NCBI GenBank assembly: GCA_029778515.1
Contig: JAKOQD010000265.1
Span: 1 to 5,079 of the forward strand
Length of the DNA stretch: 5,079 nt
Direction of reading: 5' to 3'
Source: Actinomycetes bacterium
GTDB lineage: Bacteria > Actinomycetota > Actinomycetes > Propionibacteriales > Propionibacteriaceae
Part shown: piece by piece, positions 1-5,079 of the stretch
Numbering within the stretch: the first letter of the stretch is position 1
How the letters are laid out: every line of letters starts with the position of its first letter
Program-made: the position numbers and the translations under genes
Notes under the pieces: generated by a model
Seen by the model: the letters and a program-made list of their open reading frames with translations, nothing else
What the model was told of the DNA's origin: nothing
Database searches by the model: none

Positions 1-823
1 GCCAGCCCGGGCGGCAAAGCAGACCGAGAAGGCGATCGCGAAGGCCCGCACCCGCGACTCCATGCAGGCGTTGGACAAGTTCGCCCACGACCAGTCCGGT
101 CACCTGCGGATCATCCATCAGCCGCCCTTGATCGTGCGGCTCGAGGACATGGTGGCCGAGCGTCCGGAGTTGGCCGCGTTTGACGTGGCCGGTGAGATGG
201 CCGTGGTCCTGCACGGCTACCGGCAGACGTTGCCCAGCGACCGCCGGCATCTGCTGGACAAGTACGAGTACGTGGACACCGCGCTCAAGGTGGTCGGAGT
301 GGGCAGCGTAGGCACCCGCGCCTGGATCCTGCTGCTGCTCGGTCGCGATGACGATGACCCGCTGTTCCTGCAGGCCAAGGAGGCGCAGGCATCTGTACTC
401 GAGCGGTTCGTCGGCTCGGCCGGTTTCGACAACGCCGGGCAGCGGGTGGTCGCCGGGCAACGGCTGATGCAGTCGGCCAGCGACATCTTCCTCGGCTGGC
501 AACAGGTCGTCTCGCCGGTGGACGGCCGGCCTCGGGACTACTACGTGCGGCAGTTGCGCGACTGGAAGGGTTCCGCGGACGTCGACGACATCGATGCCGG
601 CCGTCTGTTCATGTACGGCCGGATGTGCGCGTGGACGCTGGCCAAGGCCCACGCCCGGTCGGGGGACCCGATCGCCATCGCTGCCTACGTGGGCACCGGC
701 GACGTGCTCGACCGCGCCATTGCGGACTTCGCGCAGGCCTACGCCGAACAGAACGACCTCGATTACGCCGCTCTGCAGGAGGCCGCCGACAGTGCCCGGA
801 TACCGGTGAGCAGCGGCTTGTAG
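1..823 (+). CDS. DUF2252 family protein, C-terminal part (5' end outside window)
   Basis: The reading frame is open from base 2 to the TAG at 821-823, giving 273 residues with no start in the window. The ATG at 62 is internal, because the 20 residues before it (including KAIAKARTRDSMQAL) read as typical family sequence. Landmarks, counted from base 2: a PPLIV segment at about 41-45, GVGSVGTR at about 99-106, QAKEA at about 124-128, a GQR-x-MQSASDIFLGW stretch at about 152-166, YYVRQL-DWKGS, and LAKAHARSGD near the C-terminus. These are hallmarks of DUF2252 (COG4320). Family members are usually about 430-460 residues, so some 170 residues are missing on the left. The biochemical role is unknown. 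The glycine-rich GVGSVG followed by a Lys-Glu pair is reminiscent of nucleotide-binding kinase-like folds, but that is inference. The protein is probably cytoplasmic, as no membrane segment is visible. A lipoprotein gene follows after 27 bases. Family assignment is confident; function is not. Confidence 0.9.
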   Translation, partial: PARAAKQTEKAIAKARTRDSMQALDKFAHDQSGHLRIIHQPPLIVRLEDMVAERPELAAFDVAGEMAVVLHGYRQTLPSDRRHLLDKYEYVDTALKVVGVGSVGTRAWILLLLGRDDDDPLFLQAKEAQASVLERFVGSAGFDNAGQRVVAGQRLMQSASDIFLGWQQVVSPVDGRPRDYYVRQLRDWKGSADVDDIDAGRLFMYGRMCAWTLAKAHARSGDPIAIAAYVGTGDVLDRAIADFAQAYAEQNDLDYAALQEAADSARIPVSSGL

Positions 824-824
824 C

Positions 825-830
825 TAGGCT
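825..830 (+). promoter_or_regulatory. Possible -10 box (TAGGCT) ahead of the lipoprotein gene
   Basis: TAGGCT just after the DUF2252 stop codon fits the actinobacterial TANNNT -10 consensus. It would place transcription start near 837-838, immediately before the Shine-Dalgarno sequence. No good TTGAC-like -35 box lies 16-18 bases upstream. The lipoprotein gene could therefore have its own promoter, or simply be read through from the gene before it. This is a motif match only. Confidence 0.3.
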
Positions 831-837
831 GGGAACA

Positions 838-846
838 GGGGGAGGT
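838..846 (+). promoter_or_regulatory. Ribosome binding site of the lipoprotein gene
   Basis: The purine-rich GGGGGAGGT lies 4 bases before the ATG at 851, with its GGAGG core about 5-6 bases from the start. It is a strong Shine-Dalgarno match and fixes the start, agreeing with the signal peptide that begins there. Confidence 0.75.
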
Positions 847-850
847 CATC

Positions 851-1210
851 ATGAAGCGATTCATGTCCCTACTGGCGGTTCTTGCAGCAGCCCTGATGCT
901 CGCCGCCTGCAGTTCCGGTTCCACACCACGCACCGACCCGTTCCCCGGGCAGTGGGAGTCCACCGGTGGCGAGCAGATCGCCATGCGTGTCGACGCACCC
1001 ACCGACGGCGCCTATCCGGTGACGATTACCGGGGACAACTTGGAGGTCGCGCTGTCGGCGAAGCAAACCGGCGACAACGCCTACGAGGGGAAGACCAAGG
1101 GCGCCACGACGTACACGTTCAGCATGGTGGATGACGAGTTGCTGACTGCGACGGTGGCCCCGAAGGGTGGGACGTCTGCGACGACCAGTTTCAAGCGGGT
1201 CGGCGACTAG
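851..1210 (+). CDS. Small secreted lipoprotein of unknown function
   Basis: This encodes 119 residues from an ATG with a strong ribosome binding site. The N-terminus is a textbook lipoprotein signal: positively charged MKR, a hydrophobic core at residues 6-16, then the lipobox L17-A18-A19-C20. Cleavage before Cys20 and lipidation would leave a mature protein of about 100 residues anchored outside the cytoplasmic membrane. A Ser/Gly/Thr-rich linker (SSGSTPRT) follows. The mature part starts with FPGQWES and then alternates short polar and hydrophobic stretches rich in Thr, Val and Gly (for example YPVTITGDNLEVAL and TTYTFSMVDDELLTATV). That pattern suggests a small all-beta, lipocalin-like domain; this is inference. 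Only the lipobox Cys is present, so there are no disulfides. I recognise no named family. The stop overlaps that of the convergent ycaQ-type gene. Export and lipidation are well supported; function is unknown. Confidence 0.88.
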   Translation: MKRFMSLLAVLAAALMLAACSSGSTPRTDPFPGQWESTGGEQIAMRVDAPTDGAYPVTITGDNLEVALSAKQTGDNAYEGKTKGATTYTFSMVDDELLTATVAPKGGTSATTSFKRVGD

Positions 1211-2322
1211 AGACCTGTCAGGTCCAGGTCACCGCGGGGCTCGACGCGCAGACCTGCGAGCCCGAGCCACTCGGCCAGCCGGGTCAGTTCCGCGCGTAAC
1301 GGCGCCGCTGCCTGCGGCGCACCGAAAGCGCCGCGCACCAGCAGCACCCCGGCTTTCCGGTCCGCCTTGAGATCCACCCGGGCCACCAGCCGGCCGTCGA
1401 GCAGGAACGGCAGGACGTAGTAGCCGTACTGCCGCTTGGGGGCGGGGGTGTAGATCTCGATGCGGTAGTGGAAGTCGAACAGCTGGTGGACCCTATCGCG
1501 GTCCCACATCAGCGGGTCGAACGGCGCGAGCAGCGCGGTGCCGGCGTCCCGTCGCGGGATGACCAGGTCGGATGCGGCGTACCAGGGCGCGCCCGCGACC
1601 GTCACTGGCTCGATCCGGCCTGCCGCCAGCGCTCGGGTGATACCCAGGTCGGTGATCGCCGGGGACAGCCGGAAGTGGTCACGGATCGTCCGGCGCTGCG
1701 CGACTCCGCAGGCGCGCAACGTCCGCACGACCAGTTCCTCGGCGGCGTGGGCGTCATCCATGTCCGGAACCCCGCCGGCGGTGTAGATCCGCTCGAACTG
1801 CGCGTTGCGGCCGGTGGTGCTCAGCTCCCCCGCCCAGAACATCGCCTCGCATAGCTGCTTGATCAGTGACCAGTTCCAGCCCCACTCGGTGCGCTCCCGG
1901 ACGAAGTCCAGGTCAAGGCGCGCCTCGATCTCGCGGGCCGTACCCGGGACCTCGGCCTTGACCATGTCGAGCAGGCCGGGGTGTTCGGCCGCGGCCCGAA
2001 GCGGACCGCCCCAGGCGTGCTCCTGCCACTTGCGCATCCGCCAGCCGAACAGTGCGCGGTCTTCGACGGTCAGCAAGCTGGCCTCGTGCGCCCAGTACTC
2101 CGTGGTGCGGCGGTTGCTGAACAGGCGATCGACGTCGCCTTGAGTCCCATGGAGCCGCGCGAAGAACGGCAGGTAGTGCGCCCGCGCGACCACGTTGACG
2201 CTGTCGATCTGCACCGCACCGAGGTGGCGCAGCAGCATCAGCGGCGGAGTCGTCCGGCGGCGGTCGAGCCGTTGCGCGCGCACGGCCGCCCGCCGGGCCT
2301 GGTCAAGGGTCAGTGTGGGCAT
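1207..2322 (-). CDS. ycaQ: YcaQ-type winged-helix DNA glycosylase (interstrand crosslink repair)
   Basis: This encodes 371 residues, ATG at 2322, stop at 1209-1207. It belongs to the HTH_42 superfamily (formerly DUF1006; winged-helix repeats). The family's characterised E. coli member YcaQ (AlkX) is a cytoplasmic base-excision glycosylase that unhooks alkylated bases, including nitrogen-mustard interstrand crosslinks. Visible motifs: VQIDSVNVVARAHYLPFFAR at residues 37-56, containing the catalytic Q38-I39-D40 (the Q-x-D form typical of the YcaQ branch; the AlkZ branch has Q-x-Q); EYWAHE at 75-80; LAPFDPLMWDRDR at 265-277; YTPAPKRQYGYYVLP at 291-305; then RLVARVDLKADRKAGVL. From memory these blocks closely match E. 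coli YcaQ, which is about 40 residues longer. GAGGA at 2336-2332, 9 bases before the ATG, is a plausible ribosome binding site. The gene is divergent from the transporter gene and convergent on the lipoprotein gene. Family is very secure; exact lesion specificity is inferred. Confidence 0.93.
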   Translation of the reverse strand: MPTLTLDQARRAAVRAQRLDRRRTTPPLMLLRHLGAVQIDSVNVVARAHYLPFFARLHGTQGDVDRLFSNRRTTEYWAHEASLLTVEDRALFGWRMRKWQEHAWGGPLRAAAEHPGLLDMVKAEVPGTAREIEARLDLDFVRERTEWGWNWSLIKQLCEAMFWAGELSTTGRNAQFERIYTAGGVPDMDDAHAAEELVVRTLRACGVAQRRTIRDHFRLSPAITDLGITRALAAGRIEPVTVAGAPWYAASDLVIPRRDAGTALLAPFDPLMWDRDRVHQLFDFHYRIEIYTPAPKRQYGYYVLPFLLDGRLVARVDLKADRKAGVLLVRGAFGAPQAAAPLRAELTRLAEWLGLAGLRVEPRGDLDLTGL

Positions 2323-2410
2323 GGGATGCCATCCTCGCGCACCGTCGAGCGATCAGGTGGAGGCGTCCCGCATCATCAGGGGCCGGGAGACTGGGAGTAG
2401 CGTCTCGGCT
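2323..2410. promoter_or_regulatory. Divergent intergenic region between ycaQ and the transporter gene
   Basis: These 88 bases separate the two divergent starts and must hold the promoters for both, unless either lies inside the other gene. Plus strand: TAGCGT at 2398-2403 is a good -10 candidate for the transporter. Minus strand: GAGGA (2336-2332) serves as the ycaQ ribosome binding site, but I could not find a clear TANNNT box or -35 for ycaQ. I see no convincing operator palindrome. Confidence 0.55.
2398..2403 (+). promoter_or_regulatory. Candidate -10 box (TAGCGT) for a leaderless transporter mRNA
   Basis: TAGCGT matches TANNNT and ends 7 bases before the GTG at 2411, the spacing expected if transcription starts on the first base of the start codon. 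The only purine-rich Shine-Dalgarno-like stretch (GGGAG, 2393-2397) is 13 bases from the GTG, which is too far to be optimal. No clear -35 is present, which is common for actinobacterial promoters. This is inferred from spacing alone. Confidence 0.45.
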
Positions 2411-3991
2411 GTGATTGCGCTGCTGACCGAGCACACCGTTCTGCTCTACTTCCTGTACCTCGCAGTAGGTGCGGTGCTCGGCCAGATCCGCATCCGCGGT
2501 GTGTTGATCGGCCCGGCCGCCGTGCTGTTCGCGGCGCTTGCGATCTCCGCCTTCGACGCCGACCTCGCGCTGCCCGAGATCGTGGGGCAGATCGGTCTTG
2601 TGCTTTTCGCGTACTGCGTCGGGGTTAACAGTGGTCCGACGTTCTTCGATTCGCTGCGCCGCGGTGGCCGGGCGATCGGACTGGTGGCGATCACGCTGCT
2701 GGTTGCGGCTGGCATCGCGATCGCGGTGGGCAAGGCGCTTGGCCTGGAACCGGAGTTGGTCGCCGGCGCCTACACCGGCGCACTCACGAACACCCCGGCG
2801 CTGGCGGCGGCGACCGAACAACTGGATTCCGCGCTGCCAACGGTCGGGTATTCCGTGACCTACATCGTCGGTGTGGTCGGCATGTTGTGGGCGGCCGCTG
2901 CAGCGCTCAAAGGCAAGACCGAGCCCAAGGTGTCCGCGGTGCCCGAGCCCGAACCGGAGCTCATGATGCTGAGCATCCGGGTGGATGCTGACGGGCTGCC
3001 GACTTTGCGCGAGCTCATCGGGGAGTACGACGACAAGATCCGGTTCTCGCGCGTGCGGCACAACCGGGTCGTCAGCGTCGCGACCGACCAGGTCGTGCCC
3101 GAACCGGGCGATGTCGTGTCCGTCGTGGGACCCGAGGATGTGATCGCCGACGTGGCCGTGCGGCTGGGCCACGTGTCGACGCTGCACCTGGAACTGGACC
3201 GCCGCGAACTGGACTTCCGGCGGATCGCGGTATCGCGGTCCGCGGTGGCCGGGCGGCCGTTGTCCGAACTCGACCTACTGAACCGATTCGGCGCCACGGC
3301 CACCCGCGTGCGGCGCGGCGACATCGACTTCCTGGCCACCGACGACTTCATCGTGCACGTCGGCGACCGGATCCGGATTACCGCGCCCAAGACGCGCATG
3401 GAGGACATCAGCGACTTCTTCGGCGACAGCGAGCACGCGGCCAGTGGGCTCAATCCGGTCGGGTTCATGCTCGGGATCGTCATCGGGTTGCTGATCGGAT
3501 TGATCGCGATCCCGCTGCCGGGCGGGGCCAAGCTGTCCCTGGGCATCGCCGGTGGCGCCTTGGTCGCGGGCCTGGTGCTCGGTCGGTTGCACCGCACCGG
3601 CCCGATCCTGTGGTCGGTGCCGTTCCCGACTGCCAACGCTTTGGGTCAGTACGGCATGCTCGCGTTCCTCGCCTACGCCGGTTCCACCTCGGGGTCCAAA
3701 CTGGTGGCCGCGTTGCAGACCGATGTCGGGCCGCGGTTGTTCGTGGCGGGTCTGGTGATCACCGGGTTCGCGGCTCTGGTGCTGCGGTTCCTCGGCCCAA
3801 GGTTCGGCGGGCTGTCGGGGCCGACCTTGGCCGGCGCGATCGGCGGTTCCCAGACCCAACCTGCCGTCCTCGCGTTCGTCAACGACCGGACGGCTGCCGA
3901 TCCGCGGGTGAGCCTGGGGTACGCGCTGGTCTACCCGGTCGCGATGATCATCAAGGTGCTGGTGGCGCCGCTGATCGGGTTGATCGGCTAG
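2411..3991 (+). CDS. Aspartate:alanine exchanger-like membrane transporter with two RCK_C domains
   Basis: This encodes 526 residues from GTG 2411. The frame stays open upstream into ycaQ, but that extension has no family character, whereas IALLTEHTVLLYFLYLAVG starts exactly like family members. It belongs to the AspT/YidE/YbjL type (TC 2.A.81, Asp-Al_Ex domains), usually about 530-560 residues. Order: N-terminal membrane domain, about residues 8-165, with helices near 8-28, 32-48, 58-80, 87-108 and 145-165; two cytoplasmic RCK_C/TrkA_C domains, about 183-250 and 262-335; C-terminal membrane domain, about 347-526. The halves are an inverted-type duplication: TGALTNTPALAAATE (122-136) in the first corresponds to IGGSQTQPAVLAFVND (477-492) in the second, the conserved substrate-pathway motifs. 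Characterised AspT swaps aspartate for alanine; the substrate here is unknown, and the RCK_C pair suggests ligand-gated control. No decarboxylase gene is adjacent, so an energy-generating AspT-style cycle is not supported. A GTG at 2357 is a less likely alternative start. Confidence 0.9.
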   Translation: MIALLTEHTVLLYFLYLAVGAVLGQIRIRGVLIGPAAVLFAALAISAFDADLALPEIVGQIGLVLFAYCVGVNSGPTFFDSLRRGGRAIGLVAITLLVAAGIAIAVGKALGLEPELVAGAYTGALTNTPALAAATEQLDSALPTVGYSVTYIVGVVGMLWAAAAALKGKTEPKVSAVPEPEPELMMLSIRVDADGLPTLRELIGEYDDKIRFSRVRHNRVVSVATDQVVPEPGDVVSVVGPEDVIADVAVRLGHVSTLHLELDRRELDFRRIAVSRSAVAGRPLSELDLLNRFGATATRVRRGDIDFLATDDFIVHVGDRIRITAPKTRMEDISDFFGDSEHAASGLNPVGFMLGIVIGLLIGLIAIPLPGGAKLSLGIAGGALVAGLVLGRLHRTGPILWSVPFPTANALGQYGMLAFLAYAGSTSGSKLVAALQTDVGPRLFVAGLVITGFAALVLRFLGPRFGGLSGPTLAGAIGGSQTQPAVLAFVNDRTAADPRVSLGYALVYPVAMIIKVLVAPLIGLIG

Positions 3992-3998
3992 CGCCTGG

Positions 3999-4038
3999 AG
4001 GCCCCAAACGTGCCCACTTGCTCATAATGTGGCCTTTT
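3999..4038 (+). terminator. Weak alternative rho-independent-like hairpin after the transporter gene
   Basis: AGGCC at 3999-4003 can pair with GGCCT at 4031-4035, and the paired segment runs into TTTT at 4035-4038. Alternatively CCAC (4014-4017) pairs with GTGG (4029-4032). Stems are only 4-5 base pairs, the first with a large loop, so this is a marginal terminator for the plus-strand gene. It competes with the larger inverted repeat for the same bases. Confidence 0.25.
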
Positions 4039-4073
4039 CAAACGGGCGCAGATTGAGCAAACGGTCACGTCTG
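4005..4073. repeat. Long imperfect inverted repeat, candidate bidirectional terminator
   Basis: The left arm 4005-4024 and the reverse complement of the right arm 4054-4073 agree at 16 of 20 positions. This includes perfect blocks ACGTG/CACGT (4008-4012 with 4066-4070) and TTGCTCA/TGAGCAA (4018-4024 with 4054-4060). The five-base spacers between the blocks are equal on both sides, so the arms align without gaps. The loop is 29 bases (4025-4053). RNA from either strand could fold into this stem, which suits a terminator shared by two convergent genes. However, there is no clean U-run directly after either arm. It could also be a copy of a dispersed palindromic repeat. Confidence 0.5.
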
Positions 4074-4083
4074 CGGCGTCGGC

Positions 4084-5079
4084 CTACAGCGCCCTGATGA
4101 TGTCCTCGACCCGGTCCTTGGCGTCGCCGAACAGCATCTGCGTGTTCTCCTTGAAGAACAGCGGGTTCTGCACGCCGGCGTAGCCGGTGGCCATGGAGCG
4201 CTTGAACACGATCACGTTCTTGGCCTCCCACACGTGCAGCACGGGCATGCCGGCGATGGGTGACCCCGGTTCATCAATAGCAGCGGGGTTCACCGTGTCG
4301 TTGGCGCCGATCACCAGCACCACGTCGGTGCCCGCGAAGTCGTCGTTGATCTCGTCCATCTCGAGCACGATGTCGTAGGGCACCTTGGCCTCGGCCAGCA
4401 GCACGTTCATGTGCCCGGGCAAGCGACCGGCGACCGGGTGGATGCCGAACCGCACGTTGATGCCGCGCTTGCGCAGTTGGCTGGTCAGCTCGGCCACCGG
4501 GTACTGCGCCTGCGCGACCGCCATCCCGTACCCGGGCGTGATGATCACCTCGTGCGAGTCGGCCAGCAGCTCGGCCGCGCCCTCGGCGTTGATCTCCCGG
4601 TGCTCGCCGTAATCCGCATCCGAAGCGACCGTTCCGGTCTCCACGCCGAAGCCGCCCGCGATCACCGAGATGAACGAGCGGTTCATCGCCTTGCACATGA
4701 TGTAGGACAGGTAGGCACCCGAGGAGCCGACGAGCGCGCCGGTGATGATCAGAAGGTCGTTGTTGAGCAGGAAGCCCGCGGCAGCGGCCGCCCATCCGGA
4801 GTAGCTGTTCAGCATGGACACGACGACCGGCATGTCGCCACCGCCGATACTCGACACCAGATGCCAGCCGAGGAACAGCGCCAGCACGGTCATGATCCCG
4901 AGCAGCGACTGCCGCATCACGACGTCGTCGCGCGGTACGAAGATGTAGCCCACCGTCATCCCGACGAACGCCACGATGATGCCGAGGTTCACCGCGTTAT
5001 GCGCGGGCAGCATCCGCGGTGCACTGTTGATCCGGCCGCTCAGTTTGAGGAACGCAACGATCGAGCCGGTCAAGGTCAC
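4084..5079 (-). CDS. pntB: NAD(P) transhydrogenase subunit beta PntB, C-terminal part (5' end outside window)
   Basis: The frame is open from the right edge to the TAG at 4086-4084, 331 residues. PntB is usually about 460-480 residues, so roughly 130-145 are missing. The GTG at the edge is an internal Val of the VT-x-TGSIVAF segment, not a start. The enzyme is a membrane proton pump that transfers hydride from NADH to NADP+. Fragment residues 1 to about 130 are the end of the membrane domain (dII): helices near 28-48, 56-77 and 107-127, and the highly conserved [20 protein letters not shown] (80-99). Residues from about 150 onward form the NADP(H)-binding d[18 protein letters not shown] (183-197), [20 protein letters not shown] (212-231), EMDEIND (240-246), [10 protein letters not shown] (258-267) and [17 protein letters not shown] (293-309). 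All key motifs are intact. Its orientation suggests it is the last gene of a pntAA-pntAB-pntB operon; the other genes would lie to the right and are not seen. Confidence 0.97.
   Translation of the reverse strand: MTLTGSIVAFLKLSGRINSAPRMLPAHNAVNLGIIVAFVGMTVGYIFVPRDDVVMRQSLLGIMTVLALFLGWHLVSSIGGGDMPVVVSMLNSYSGWAAAAAGFLLNNDLLIITGALVGSSGAYLSYIMCKAMNRSFISVIAGGFGVETGTVASDADYGEHREINAEGAAELLADSHEVIITPGYGMAVAQAQYPVAELTSQLRKRGINVRFGIHPVAGRLPGHMNVLLAEAKVPYDIVLEMDEINDDFAGTDVVLVIGANDTVNPAAIDEPGSPIAGMPVLHVWEAKNVIVFKRSMATGYAGVQNPLFFKENTQMLFGDAKDRVEDIIRAL

Larger units (their letters stand above)
3992..4083. other. Convergent intergenic region between the transporter gene and pntB
   Basis: These 92 non-coding bases lie between two facing stop codons and are locally richer in A/T than the flanking genes. 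They contain a long imperfect inverted repeat and a GGCCTTTT tract (4031-4038), described separately. No small gene with a credible start and ribosome binding site was seen. Confidence 0.7.

Noticed and set aside
625..1134. Plus-strand frame bridging the DUF2252 and lipoprotein genes
   Set aside because: It is out of frame with both recognised genes, very Arg/Gly/His rich, and has no ribosome binding site or domain.
2195..2410. In-frame N-terminal extension of the transporter frame, including GTG 2357
   Set aside because: The upstream 72 codons overlap ycaQ on the other strand, are rich in Arg and Ser as expected for an antisense shadow, and lack family character. The transporter family begins close to residue 1 at GTG 2411.
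2303..3187. Long minus-strand open frame (294 codons) opposite the transporter
   Set aside because: Its composition is low-complexity (His, Arg, Asp, Gln rich) and it lacks any domain. It lies antisense to a confidently identified transporter in high-GC DNA, where such open frames are common.
2860..3636. Minus-strand open frame (258 codons) opposite the transporter
   Set aside because: The translation is Ser/Thr/Arg/Pro rich with no motif and no ribosome binding site. It is a shadow of the transporter coding pattern.
3989..4025. Tiny minus-strand frame starting with an ATG at 4025 (MSKWARLG...)
   Set aside because: There is no Shine-Dalgarno sequence. The start lies inside the inverted repeat, and the frame runs antisense into the transporter's 3' end without recognisable content.
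4274..4795. Second minus-strand frame within pntB (173 codons)
   Set aside because: It is the same strand as pntB but out of frame, Arg/Gly rich, and overlaps the intact conserved dIII domain. The pntB frame has all its motifs without a frameshift.
5077..5079. GTG at the right edge as the start of pntB
   Set aside because: PntB continues well upstream of this point, and the residues here are from the middle of the membrane domain, so the gene is simply cut by the window.

Overview
The window is 5,079 bases of GC-rich, densely coding DNA. It suggests an actinobacterium, possibly of the mycobacterial/nocardioform group. The evidence for this is strong G/C bias at third codon positions, short intergenic gaps, a TANNNT-type -10 box directly before a GTG start, and the gene families present. 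Genus cannot be fixed from the sequence alone. I see no mobile element, CRISPR array, tRNA or rRNA, and most of the window looks like ordinary chromosomal housekeeping and accessory content.

Layout, left to right. (1) The 3' part of a DUF2252-family gene on the plus strand, cut by the left edge. (2) After 27 bases, a small plus-strand gene for a secreted lipoprotein of unknown function. (3) A minus-strand ycaQ-type gene for a winged-helix DNA glycosylase (interstrand crosslink repair). It converges on the lipoprotein gene so tightly that both stop codons share one CTAG. (4) An 88-base divergent promoter region. (5) A plus-strand membrane transporter of the aspartate:alanine exchanger (AspT/YidE/YbjL) type, with two central RCK_C/TrkA_C domains. 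Its start is best placed at GTG 2411, and it looks leaderless. (6) A 92-base convergent intergenic region holding a long imperfect inverted repeat. (7) The 3' two-thirds of pntB (NAD(P) transhydrogenase beta subunit) on the minus strand, cut by the right edge.

How the genes relate. The DUF2252 gene and the lipoprotein gene could be co-transcribed, although a possible separate promoter lies between them. ycaQ and the transporter gene are divergent and may share a control region. pntB is probably the last gene of a pntAA-pntAB-pntB operon that would continue beyond the right edge. Nothing in the sequence ties the five genes into one pathway. I did not find a convincing new multi-gene system. 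The least explained elements are the 4005-4073 inverted repeat and the uncharacterised lipoprotein.
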